Shown here piece after piece: positions 57,229 to 64,000 of a stretch of DNA of 64,000 nt. Every line of letters begins with the position of its first letter. Positions within the stretch are counted from its first letter, which is position 1. The notes under the pieces were generated by a model that saw only the letters and a list, made by a program, of their open reading frames with translations, was not told the DNA's origin and made no database searches. The position numbers and the translations under genes were made by a program. Source of the stretch: Phenylobacterium montanum (GTDB taxonomy: Bacteria; Pseudomonadota; Alphaproteobacteria; Caulobacterales; Caulobacteraceae); assembly GCF_018135625.1 (NCBI RefSeq), contig NZ_CP073078.1:806001-870000 (forward strand). The letters are read 5' to 3'.

Positions 57229-59126
57229 TGGACGGCGCGCAATCCCCCCTGACCGAACTGTCGGTCGAGATCCCCGTCGAGACCGCCGAGCGCGGCCTGC
57301 TGCGTTTTCTGACCTGCGGCTCGGTGGACGACGGCAAGTCGACCCTGATCGGACGGCTGCTCTATGACTCCAAGTTGATCCTGGACGACCAGTTGGCCGC
57401 CCTGGAGCGCGACAGCCGCCGGCATGGGACCGCGGGCGAGGACATCGACCTGGCGCTGCTGGTCGACGGCCTAGAGGCCGAGCGGCAGCAGGGCATCACT
57501 ATCGATGTGGCCTATCGCTTCTTCACCACCGACCGGCGCAGCTTCATCGTCGCCGACACGCCTGGGCACGAACAGTACACCCGCAACATGGCCACCGGCG
57601 CCTCGGGTGCGGACCTGGCGGTGATCCTGGTCGATGCGCGAAAGGGGCTGCTGACTCAGACCCGGCGGCACAGCTACATCTGTTCGCTGCTGGGCGTGCG
57701 CCATGTGGTGCTGGCGGTGAACAAGATCGACCTGGTGGACTACGACCAGGCGGTGTTCGACCGGATCGTCGCCGACTATGCGGCTTTCGCCGAGGGCCTC
57801 GGCTTCTGCTCGATCACCCCGATCCCGATGTCGGCCCGCCACGGCGACAACGTCACCCGGGCCTCCAGCAACACCCCCTGGCATCGCGGGCCGACGCTGG
57901 TCGAGCATCTGGAGACCATCGACGTCGTTTCCGATGCGGCGGCCAAGCCGTTCCGCTTCCCGGTGCAATGGGTCAATCGGCCGGACCTGGATTTCCGTGG
58001 CTTTTCCGGCACGGTCGCCTCGGGTGTGGTTCGCCCCGGAGACCGGGTCACAGTGGCCGCCTCGGGCCGCGAGAGCACCGTCCGCAGGATCGTCACCTAT
58101 GACGGCGACCTGGCCGAGGCCCGGGCCGGCGACGCCGTGACCCTGACCCTGGCCGACGAGGTGGATATCGCCCGCGGCGACCTTTTGGCGCCCGCCACCG
58201 CGCGGCCCGAGGTCGCCGACCAGTTCGCCGCCCATGTCCTTTGGATGGGCGACGAGCCCCTGCTGCCCGGCCGCCCCTATCTGATGCGCATCGGCGCGCG
58301 GCACGTCCCGGTCAAGGTCACGGCGCTCAAGCATCGCATCGACGTCGACACCCAGGAGCACCTGGCCGGCCGCAGCCTGGCCCTGAACGAGATCGGGGTC
58401 TGCAACCTGTCGACCAGCGCGCCGATCGCCTTCGACGCCTATGCCGACAACCGCGAGACCGGCGCCTTCATCCTGATCGACCGCTACACCAACGCCACGG
58501 TGGGCGCAGGCATGATCGACTTCGCCCTGCGCCGGGCGGGCAACATCCATCGTCAGGCCCTGCTGGTCAGCCGTGAGGATCGCCAGCGCCTGAACGGCCA
58601 CGGGGCGGCGGCCCTTTGGTTCACCGGCCTCTCGGGCTCGGGCAAGTCGACCATCGCCAACCTGGTCGAGCGCGCCCTGCACGAGCGCGGTGTGCGCACC
58701 TTCCTCCTGGACGGCGACAATGTCCGCCACGGCCTGAACCGCGACCTGGGCTTCTCCGACGCCGAGCGGGTGGAGAACGTCCGCCGGGTCGGCGAGGTGG
58801 CCAAGCTGTTCGTCGAGGCCGGGACCATCGTCCTCTGCTCGTTCATCTCGCCCTTCCGCGCCGAGCGGCGGATGGTGCGCGAGTTGTTCGAGGCCGGCGA
58901 GTTCCTGGAGATCTTCGTCGACACCCCGCTGGAAGCCTGCATCGCCCGCGACCCCAAGGGGCTCTACGCCAAGGCCCTGGACGGCCAGATCGCCAACTTC
59001 ACCGGCGTCTCCTCGCCCTATGAGGCGCCGGAGGCGGCCGAGATCGTGGTGGCGACCGAGGACCTGAGCGCCCAGGAGGCGGCGGATCGCATCGTCGAGG
59101 CATTGGAGCGGGCCGGTCGGATCTGA
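57228..59126 (+). CDS. cysNC: bifunctional sulfate adenylyltransferase subunit 1 / APS kinase (CysNC fusion)
   Basis: 632 residues. CysN GTPase part: [58 protein letters not shown], and two beta-barrel domains to about residue 440. C-terminal APS kinase: [54 protein letters not shown]. It thus makes PAPS from APS in one polypeptide. CysNC fusions are known in rhizobia (NodQ) and other Proteobacteria. Coupled to cysD by TGATG. Confidence 0.96.
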   Translation: MDGAQSPLTELSVEIPVETAERGLLRFLTCGSVDDGKSTLIGRLLYDSKLILDDQLAALERDSRRHGTAGEDIDLALLVDGLEAERQQGITIDVAYRFFTTDRRSFIVADTPGHEQYTRNMATGASGADLAVILVDARKGLLTQTRRHSYICSLLGVRHVVLAVNKIDLVDYDQAVFDRIVADYAAFAEGLGFCSITPIPMSARHGDNVTRASSNTPWHRGPTLVEHLETIDVVSDAAAKPFRFPVQWVNRPDLDFRGFSGTVASGVVRPGDRVTVAASGRESTVRRIVTYDGDLAEARAGDAVTLTLADEVDIARGDLLAPATARPEVADQFAAHVLWMGDEPLLPGRPYLMRIGARHVPVKVTALKHRIDVDTQEHLAGRSLALNEIGVCNLSTSAPIAFDAYADNRETGAFILIDRYTNATVGAGMIDFALRRAGNIHRQALLVSREDRQRLNGHGAAALWFTGLSGSGKSTIANLVERALHERGVRTFLLDGDNVRHGLNRDLGFSDAERVENVRRVGEVAKLFVEAGTIVLCSFISPFRAERRMVRELFEAGEFLEIFVDTPLEACIARDPKGLYAKALDGQIANFTGVSSPYEAPEAAEIVVATEDLSAQEAADRIVEALERAGRI

Positions 59127-59215
59127 CCTGTAGGCGCTATTGTGACCTCTGACGCGATCCCCTAACCTGCCCCGTCGTCCGCGGTCGGCGTGGAGTTACA
59201 GGATTTGGCTCGTCT

Positions 59216-59632
59216 ATGCAGACCTCCGGCTCAGGTATTTTAGTGAGCGTACAGACCTCGTTCGAGGTCCTGCTGGTCGAAGACGAGCCCCTGGTGGCCA
59301 TCGTCGCGGAAGAATGCCTCAGATCGATCGGCTATGAGCCGATCGTGGCCCATAGCGCCCAGGAGGCCCGCGACGCGATCGAAGGTGGCCTGCGTCCGGC
59401 CCTGGCCGTGATCGACGTCGGCCTGCCCGATGGCCGGGGCGACGAGCTGGTCACACAGCTTCGACGCCGCCATCCGGAGCTGCGCGTGGTGGTGGTCAGC
59501 GGCTATGAGGAAGACGAGCTGCGCGCCCAGTTCCAGGGCGATCGCGGCGTCACTGTGGTCGCCAAGCCCTACACCGAGCTGGACCTGGCCCGCGCCACCG
59601 AAAGCCTGGGGCTGGAACTGCGCGAGGGCTGA
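59216..59632 (+). CDS. single-domain response regulator
   Basis: 138 residues forming only a receiver: EVLLVEDEPLVAIVAEECLR, phospho-Asp in ALAVIDVGLPDGRGDELVTQ, Thr/Ser in VVVVSGYEEDELRA and Lys in VVAKPYTELDLARATESL. No output domain, so it probably acts by protein contact or phosphate transfer. The first 14 residues are loosely conserved; GTG 59243 is an alternative start. Convergent with the DUF1345 gene, no kinase adjacent. Confidence 0.9.
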   Translation: MQTSGSGILVSVQTSFEVLLVEDEPLVAIVAEECLRSIGYEPIVAHSAQEARDAIEGGLRPALAVIDVGLPDGRGDELVTQLRRRHPELRVVVVSGYEEDELRAQFQGDRGVTVVAKPYTELDLARATESLGLELREG

Positions 59633-59642
59633 TCCTACCCCG

Positions 59643-60323
59643 TCAGTGCCCGATCAGGCTGGACAGCAGGTTGATGCCCAGGGCCAGGATCGCGGTGTTG
59701 TAAAGATAGGCCACCGCGCCATGGGCGGTGATCAGGTTGCGCAGGCTGGCGCGCTCGACATTTGTGTCCGAGACCTGGAAGGTCGCGCCCATGCAGAACG
59801 AGAGGTAGGCGAAGTCCAGATAGGTTTCCGGCGGATCGCCCGGGAACTTGAAGCCGCCGACGATTTCACCGTCCTCGCCGGTCTCGCCGAAATGGCGATG
59901 GGCGTAGTGAAGCGTGAAGATGGTCTGCAGCATCAGCCAAGAGACCACCAGGGTCGCTGCGGCCAATCCCGCCACAAGGTTTTGCTCGAATGGCGAGCCA
60001 TGCTTGCTTTCGATCATGGCCAGCACGATGCCTACGAGGCTGGCGAGGATGGCGCTGACCACCAGGGTCAGAAGGCCCCATGGCGTCTCGTCCTCGTTGC
60101 ACGCGCGGCACCGCACCTCTTCGGTGGTGGCGGTGACGAACAGCCGCCAGGTCAGGACCAGATAGAGCGCCGCTCCCCCGTTCCAGGCGATCAGGATGCG
60201 GCTAGCGGGCGGGGCGCCCAGCAATGGGCTTGCGACCAAAAGCAAAATACCGAACACGGCCCCGACCGCGAGCCGCCAATGGTGCGGGGCGTATCTTTTG
60301 GTGCTCATTTCCTGGTCGGACAC
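59643..60323 (-). CDS. DUF1345 family membrane protein
   Basis: 226 residues with five or six hydrophobic segments, including GLLTLVVSAILASLVGIVLA and AGLAAATLVVSWLMLQTIFT. TIFTLHYAHRHFGETGE, YLDFAYLSFCMGATFQVSDT and NVERASLRNLITAHGAVAYL are the conserved features of DUF1345, whose function is unknown. Ends 10 bp from the receiver gene stop and diverges from the KGG gene. Confidence 0.88.
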   Translation of the reverse strand: MSDQEMSTKRYAPHHWRLAVGAVFGILLLVASPLLGAPPASRILIAWNGGAALYLVLTWRLFVTATTEEVRCRACNEDETPWGLLTLVVSAILASLVGIVLAMIESKHGSPFEQNLVAGLAAATLVVSWLMLQTIFTLHYAHRHFGETGEDGEIVGGFKFPGDPPETYLDFAYLSFCMGATFQVSDTNVERASLRNLITAHGAVAYLYNTAILALGINLLSSLIGH

Positions 60324-60386
60324 GGCTGACGCTCCTCACTTCCGCGTGAAGCATGGCCCGATTCCAACATTTCCGCGCCATTCGGG

Positions 60387-60412
60387 CGAACCTTTGGCTT
60401 AAATGAAGCGTT
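60387..60412 (+). promoter_or_regulatory. candidate general-stress (EcfG/sigma-T type) promoter
   Basis: CGAAC (60387-60391) and CGTT (60409-60412) with a 17-bp spacer differ by one base from the GGAAC-N16/17-CGTT pattern of alphaproteobacterial EcfG promoters. It lies about 118 bp upstream of the KGG stress-protein gene. Single-mismatch matches occur by chance, so this is tentative. Confidence 0.35.
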
Positions 60413-60529
60413 GCCACTGACGCGGGTCCGGACCTGGCCCCACTTAGGCCGAGCCGCGGATCGCTTGTTCGAGACCGCTCCCCCCGACCGGGCGTTGCTC
60501 ATCGCGCCCTCAGTGAACAGGAAGTACCG

Positions 60530-60769
60530 ATGACTGAGCCAACCACCCCCCAAACCAAGCCGGCGCATCGCGGATTCGCCGCCATGGACAAGGCCCGCCA
60601 GCGGGAAATCGCGCGCAAGGGCGGCGCCAGCGTGCCGGACGAAAAGCGCAGCTTCTCACAGGATCGCGACCTGGCCGCGGCGGCGGGACGCAAGGGCGGC
60701 GAAGCCTCGCACGGTGGCGGACGCCGGCGGGCCGACGCCTCCACCCAGCCGGCCAACACGCGCTCCTGA
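60530..60769 (+). CDS. KGG-repeat stress-type small protein
   Basis: 79 hydrophilic residues with two KGG units: REIARKGGASVPDEKRSFSQ and LAAAAGRKGGEASHGGG. This repeat occurs in bacterial stress-induced proteins such as GsiB and YciG/con-10-like proteins. It has Lys/Arg/Gly/Ser/Ala-rich composition and no cysteine or tryptophan, as expected for an unstructured hydration-type protein. AGGAAG precedes ATG 60530. A hairpin lies just beyond its stop. Confidence 0.85.
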   Translation: MTEPTTPQTKPAHRGFAAMDKARQREIARKGGASVPDEKRSFSQDRDLAAAAGRKGGEASHGGGRRRADASTQPANTRS

Positions 60770-60795
60770 CCCGTTCCGCTTGAACGGCGAAAGCC

Positions 60796-60825
60796 GCCCG
60801 CTCCGGTCCCCCTCTCGGAGCGGGC
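60796..60825. terminator. hairpin between convergent genes
   Basis: Perfect 10-bp stem GCCCGCTCCG (60796-60805) / CGGAGCGGGC (60816-60825) with a 10-nt loop, 26 bp after the KGG stop and 18 bp from the egtBD stop. No T tract follows on either strand, so termination is only likely, not shown. Confidence 0.4.
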
Positions 60826-60843
60826 GCATTCGCCTGTATACGG

Positions 60844-63024
60844 CTATTCCTGCAACAGGAAGATCGCGAAGGCTGGGTCGGGGCTGATCCAGCGCGCGGC
60901 TAAGCGCCAGCCGCCCCGGGCGGCCAGGGCCTCGAACGCCTCGACCGTGTATTTATGGGAATTCTCCGTGTGGATGGTCTCGCCCGCCCGCATCGAAAAC
61001 TCGCGCCCGGCCACCTCGAACACCTGATCCTCCGTGCTGAGCAGATGCATTTCGATCCGGCTATCCCGCGCGTTCCAGACCGCGCGGTGGGCGAACTTGC
61101 CGAGATCAATGTCGGCGTCCAGTTCGCGGTCGATCCGGGCTAGCAAGTTGAAGTTGAAGGCCGCGGTGACGCCTTGCGCGTCGTCATAGGCGCGGATCAG
61201 CACGCCCTCGTCCTTGACCAGGTCGGCGCCGACGATCATGCGCCCGCCGGCGCCCAGGAGCTTACGCGCCTCAGCGAGAAAGCGTGCGGCTTCGTCGGCT
61301 TCGAAATTGCCGATGGTCGAGCCGGGGAAGAACCCGACCCTGGGCCGGCCCTCGGCGACGGCCGGCAGGGCGAAGGCCTGGGTGAAGTCCGCCGCTACCG
61401 GTTCGACCAGGAGGCGCGGGTAGAGCCTGCGGATCGCCTCGGCCGCTTCGAGCAGGGCCTCGGTCGAGATATCAACCGGCGTATAGGCCGCGATCTGGGG
61501 CGCGGCGTCCAGGAGGCGACGCGTCTTCAGGCTGGCGCCGCTGCCGTATTCGATCAGGGCGGCGCCGTCGGGGATGTGGGCCGCAATCTCGCCGGCCACG
61601 TGGTCCAGCAGGGCCATCTCGGTACGGGTCGGATAGTATTCCGGCAGGCGGCAGATCTCTTCGAACAGGGCTGCGCCGCGGGCGTCATAGAAGTACTTGC
61701 TGGGCAGGCGCTTCCGCGGCTGCGAGAGGCCCGCCACCACGTCCTGGCGGAAGGCGTCGATGTCGGCTTCCGCCGCCGCCTGATCCTCCGCCAGACGCAC
61801 GCCGCTGAACATCCACCGTTGATGCGGCTGGAAGAAGTTGCGGTAGCTGGGCCGCACGTGGCCTTCGGGCGTGGCCGAACAGCCGCCGCGCAGCACCATC
61901 TGGCCAATCATGAACTTGCCATTGTACTCGCCGACCGCGCCGGCGGCGGGGCGGAAGCCCGGATAGCCGAGATAGGCGCTGGCGGTCCATTGCCAGAGCT
62001 CGTCCGAAGCCTGGCGCAGCTCGCCGCCCTCGCCCTGGCGACGCACGGCGTGCTCCCACTCCGCCTCGGTCGGCAGGCGCTTGCCGCGCCAGTGGGCGTA
62101 GGCGTCGGCCTCGTAGTAGCTGACATGGGCGACCGGGGCGTGAGGGTCGAGCGGAACCGCCCCGGCCAGGGTCATTTCCCACCAGCCTCCGGCGTGGTCG
62201 AGCCGCCAGTAGAGGGGATGACTCCAACCCTCGCGCTGGATCAGCGCCCAACCGTCGGAGAGCCAGAGGTCGGCCTTGCGATAGCCGTCGTCCTCAATGA
62301 ACTCGAGCCACTCGCCATTGGTGACCAGCCGATCGGCCAGGCCGTAGGGTTCCAGCCATACGTCATGGCGAGGCCCCTCGTTGTCGAAGGCGAAGCCGCC
62401 GCCGCTGTGGCCGACCGGGACCAGGCCGCCGGCGAAGCGCAGGAATCGGGCCGGGCCGGGATCGTCGCGGCGAGCCGGCGGCGGGCCCTGATAGACCGGA
62501 TCGCCCGGCATCTGGGCGAACAGGTGCAGCACGTCCATCAGGATCAGCTCCTGGTGCTGCTCCTCGTGCGCCAGGCCCAGTTCGACCAGAGCCTGGACCT
62601 CGCGCCGCTCGGCCGCAGGGCCGGCCAGGAAGTCAGCCATGGCCAGGTCGACGTGGCGGCGATAGGCGCGCACCTCGCTGAGCGAGGGACGGGTGATCAG
62701 GCCCCGCTCCGGCCGGGGACGGCGGGGGCCGACGGCTTCGTAGTAGGAGTTGAACAGATAGGCGTATCCCGGATCGAACACCTGGTAGTCGGGGTCGAAG
62801 GCCTGCAGCAGGAAGGTCTCGAAGAACCAGGTGGTGTGGGCCTGGTGCCATTTGACCGGGCTGGCGTCGGGCATCGACTGGACCACCTGGTCCTCGGCCG
62901 AGAGCGGCAGGGTCAGGGCGGCGGTGTGGGACCGGACGCTGTGGTAGCGGGCCAGGAGCGGGGTTTCGACGCTGGGCGAACTCGTATCGCGCTGGGCCGG
63001 GCGCGCGCCGTCAGCGGGACTCAC
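60844..63024 (-). CDS. EgtB-EgtD fusion: ergothioneine synthesis sulfoxide synthase and histidine N-methyltransferase
   Basis: 726 residues from GTG 63024, which has AGGAG 7 nt upstream; the frame is open for 58 further codons but that part has no EgtB features. EgtB half (about 20-410): DQVVQSMPDASPVKWHQAHT, iron-ligand motif HEEQHQELILMDVLH, then an FGE-sulfatase fold with LRGGCSATPEGHVRPSYRNF. EgtD half (about 435-726): YFYDARGAALFEEICRLPEY, YPTRTE, LIEYGSGASLKTRRLLDA, GFFPGSTIGNFEADE, DDAQGVTAAFNFNLLARIDR, AGETIHTENSHKY. Makes trimethylated histidine and joins it to a thiol. No EgtA, EgtC or EgtE gene is nearby. Confidence 0.93.
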   Translation of the reverse strand: MSPADGARPAQRDTSSPSVETPLLARYHSVRSHTAALTLPLSAEDQVVQSMPDASPVKWHQAHTTWFFETFLLQAFDPDYQVFDPGYAYLFNSYYEAVGPRRPRPERGLITRPSLSEVRAYRRHVDLAMADFLAGPAAERREVQALVELGLAHEEQHQELILMDVLHLFAQMPGDPVYQGPPPARRDDPGPARFLRFAGGLVPVGHSGGGFAFDNEGPRHDVWLEPYGLADRLVTNGEWLEFIEDDGYRKADLWLSDGWALIQREGWSHPLYWRLDHAGGWWEMTLAGAVPLDPHAPVAHVSYYEADAYAHWRGKRLPTEAEWEHAVRRQGEGGELRQASDELWQWTASAYLGYPGFRPAAGAVGEYNGKFMIGQMVLRGGCSATPEGHVRPSYRNFFQPHQRWMFSGVRLAEDQAAAEADIDAFRQDVVAGLSQPRKRLPSKYFYDARGAALFEEICRLPEYYPTRTEMALLDHVAGEIAAHIPDGAALIEYGSGASLKTRRLLDAAPQIAAYTPVDISTEALLEAAEAIRRLYPRLLVEPVAADFTQAFALPAVAEGRPRVGFFPGSTIGNFEADEAARFLAEARKLLGAGGRMIVGADLVKDEGVLIRAYDDAQGVTAAFNFNLLARIDRELDADIDLGKFAHRAVWNARDSRIEMHLLSTEDQVFEVAGREFSMRAGETIHTENSHKYTVEAFEALAARGGWRLAARWISPDPAFAIFLLQE

Positions 63025-63230
63025 GCGGCCGCTCCTCGTGCGGCCTTCGAGCGTCGGATAGCCATCGGTTCTCTCCCTGGCGTGGCGGCCTGCGTCGCCC
63101 TGCCGAGGGCCGCAGATCAAACCGTGAACGGCATCTTGACGCCAATATGGTGGACCCACTCGGCGAGGCAAGAGGCATGACCCTGGAGAACAACGCACAA
63201 CGGCTGCCTACTGACACCTTGGCCGTAGAC

Positions 63231-63264
63231 AAAAAACGCCGCCCCGGCGCAAACCGGGGCGGCG
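63231..63264 (-). terminator. intrinsic terminator of tsf
   Basis: On the minus strand an 11-bp perfect GC stem (63237-63247 and 63254-63264, loop of 6) runs into TTTTTT, 36 bp past the tsf stop. The rest of the gap 63025-63299 is the egtBD upstream region and holds no gene I can see. Confidence 0.9.
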
Positions 63265-63299
63265 CTGATCTCAATCCAGACTGATCTGGCGGGCGACGA

Positions 63300-64000
63300 T
63301 CAGCCCTGGCCGGTCACCGCGGCGACTTCCGCAGCGAAGTCTTCCTGCTTCTTCTCGACGCCTTCGCCGAGGGCCAGACGCACGAAGCCCTTCACCTTGA
63401 CCGGCGAGCCCAGGGTCTTGCCGGCTTCGGCCACCAGCTGCTCGATGGTCTGGTCGGGGTTCATGACGAAGGCCTGCTTCAACAGCACGACTTCCTCGAA
63501 GAACTTGCGGATGCGGCCTTCGACCATCTTCTCGACCACAGCGGCGGGCTTGCCCGACTCCAGGGCCTGTTCGGTGAAGATGGCGCGCTCGCGCTCCACC
63601 GCTTCCGGGTCCAGGTCGTCGGTCGACAGCGACAGAGGGGCGGTGGCCGCCACGTGCATGGCGATCTTCTTGCCCAGGTCCTGCAGCGCGGCCTGGTCGC
63701 CAGCGCCTTCCAGGGCCACCAACACGCCGATGCGGCCAAGGTCCGGGGCGGTGGCGTTGTGCACATAGGCCGCCACGGCGCCTTCGGCCACGTCGAAGCG
63801 GGCCGCGCGGCGCAGCAGCATGTTCTCGCCGATGGTGGCGATCAGGTTGGTGATCGATTCCGCCACCGTCTCGCCGTCGGCGGTCTTGGCCGCGCCGATA
63901 GCGTCCACCGAGCCGTCGGTGTCCAAGGCGATCTGGGCGGTCTTGCGCGCCGCGACCTGGAACAGCTCGTTGCGGGCGACGAAGTCGGTTTCGGCGTTCA
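63300..64000 (-). CDS. tsf: translation elongation factor Ts (5' end cut off)
   Basis: Runs off the right edge; at least 233 residues are present. [20 protein letters not shown] near the edge is the dimerisation-domain signature of EF-Ts, the nucleotide exchange factor of EF-Tu. Then [60 protein letters not shown] and [20 protein letters not shown] at the C terminus. TTG at 63926 is not the start; the frame continues upstream. Expected rpsB partner lies beyond the window. Confidence 0.95.
   Translation of the reverse strand, partial: NAETDFVARNELFQVAARKTAQIALDTDGSVDAIGAAKTADGETVAESITNLIATIGENMLLRRAARFDVAEGAVAAYVHNATAPDLGRIGVLVALEGAGDQAALQDLGKKIAMHVAATAPLSLSTDDLDPEAVERERAIFTEQALESGKPAAVVEKMVEGRIRKFFEEVVLLKQAFVMNPDQTIEQLVAEAGKTLGSPVKVKGFVRLALGEGVEKKQEDFAAEVAAVTGQG

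Noticed and set aside
61174-63180. 668-residue open frame on the plus strand
   Set aside because: Lies opposite the EgtB-EgtD fusion and has no recognisable domain; a GC-driven shadow.
63025-63198. 58-codon extension of the EgtB-EgtD frame
   Set aside because: No EgtB features, and GTG 63024 has a good AGGAG site.

Overview
The window is GC-rich, densely coded bacterial chromosome. Gene content and order point to an alphaproteobacterium of the Caulobacterales, Caulobacter- or Phenylobacterium-like. The supporting signs are lptD-surA-pdxA-rsmA, fabD-fabG-acpP-fabF-mltG-yicC-gmk, rpsF-rpsR-rplI, rpoZ ahead of a single RelA/SpoT enzyme, an EnvZ/OmpR-like pair, a motB without motA beside it, and dispersed palindromic intergenic repeats. 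The assignment is inference; no 16S gene is present. I see no phage, insertion sequence, tRNA, rRNA or CRISPR array. Both ends are cut: lptD (3' end only) on the left and tsf (3' part) on the right.

Layout. 1-3.4 kb (+): outer-membrane biogenesis (lptD, surA), vitamin B6 (pdxA) and 16S rRNA dimethylation (rsmA), joined by GTGA stop/start overlaps. 3.4-9.6 kb (-): a fatty-acid and cell-envelope cluster read leftwards from fabD to gmk. 9.7-11.6 kb (+): two exported enzymes, a peroxiredoxin and a serine hydrolase. 11.6-14.7 kb (+): ribosomal proteins S6, S18 and L9 with a clear terminator, then dnaB. 14.8-20.2 kb: an exported methyltransferase-like protein, hemB, a hydroxyacid dehydrogenase, motB and bpt, with palindromic repeats between convergent pairs. 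20.3-31.2 kb (-): a long leftward run rpoZ-spoT-(PH/SHOCT)-pyrE-pdxJ-acpS-lepB-rnc-era-recO-parC.

31.3-37.7 kb: a small protein, folK, a NYN ribonuclease overlapping a family 5 uracil-DNA glycosylase, a zinc-ribbon methyltransferase, an MFS transporter and a hybrid histidine kinase. 37.9-43.2 kb: S10 carboxypeptidase, smpB, dapA and a soluble lytic transglycosylase. 43.1-46.5 kb (-): a TetR regulator and a BtuFCD/FecBCD-like ABC importer. 46.6-48.3 kb (+): two coupled RNA methyltransferases. 48.3-53.1 kb (-): a small membrane protein, an amino-acid permease and hrpB. 53.1-60.3 kb: an MBL hydrolase, a two-component pair, sulfate activation (cysD, cysNC), a lone receiver protein and a DUF1345 membrane protein. 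60.5-64 kb: a KGG stress protein, an EgtB-EgtD fusion for ergothioneine synthesis, and tsf.

Most unusual points: (1) EgtB and EgtD fused in one reading frame, in the order opposite to fungal Egt1; (2) the RelA/SpoT gene has no ATG or GTG start after rpoZ, and a CTG overlapping the rpoZ stop has the best ribosome binding site; (3) two 119-bp and one 50-bp copies of the same palindromic repeat; (4) a second repeat family whose copies lie at 45.7 and 50.5 kb, one of which supplies the N-terminal codons of the ABC binding protein while the other covers the stop codon of hrpB; (5) a SAM-methyltransferase fold with a signal peptide. No wholly new multi-gene system is evident; most of the window is core genome.
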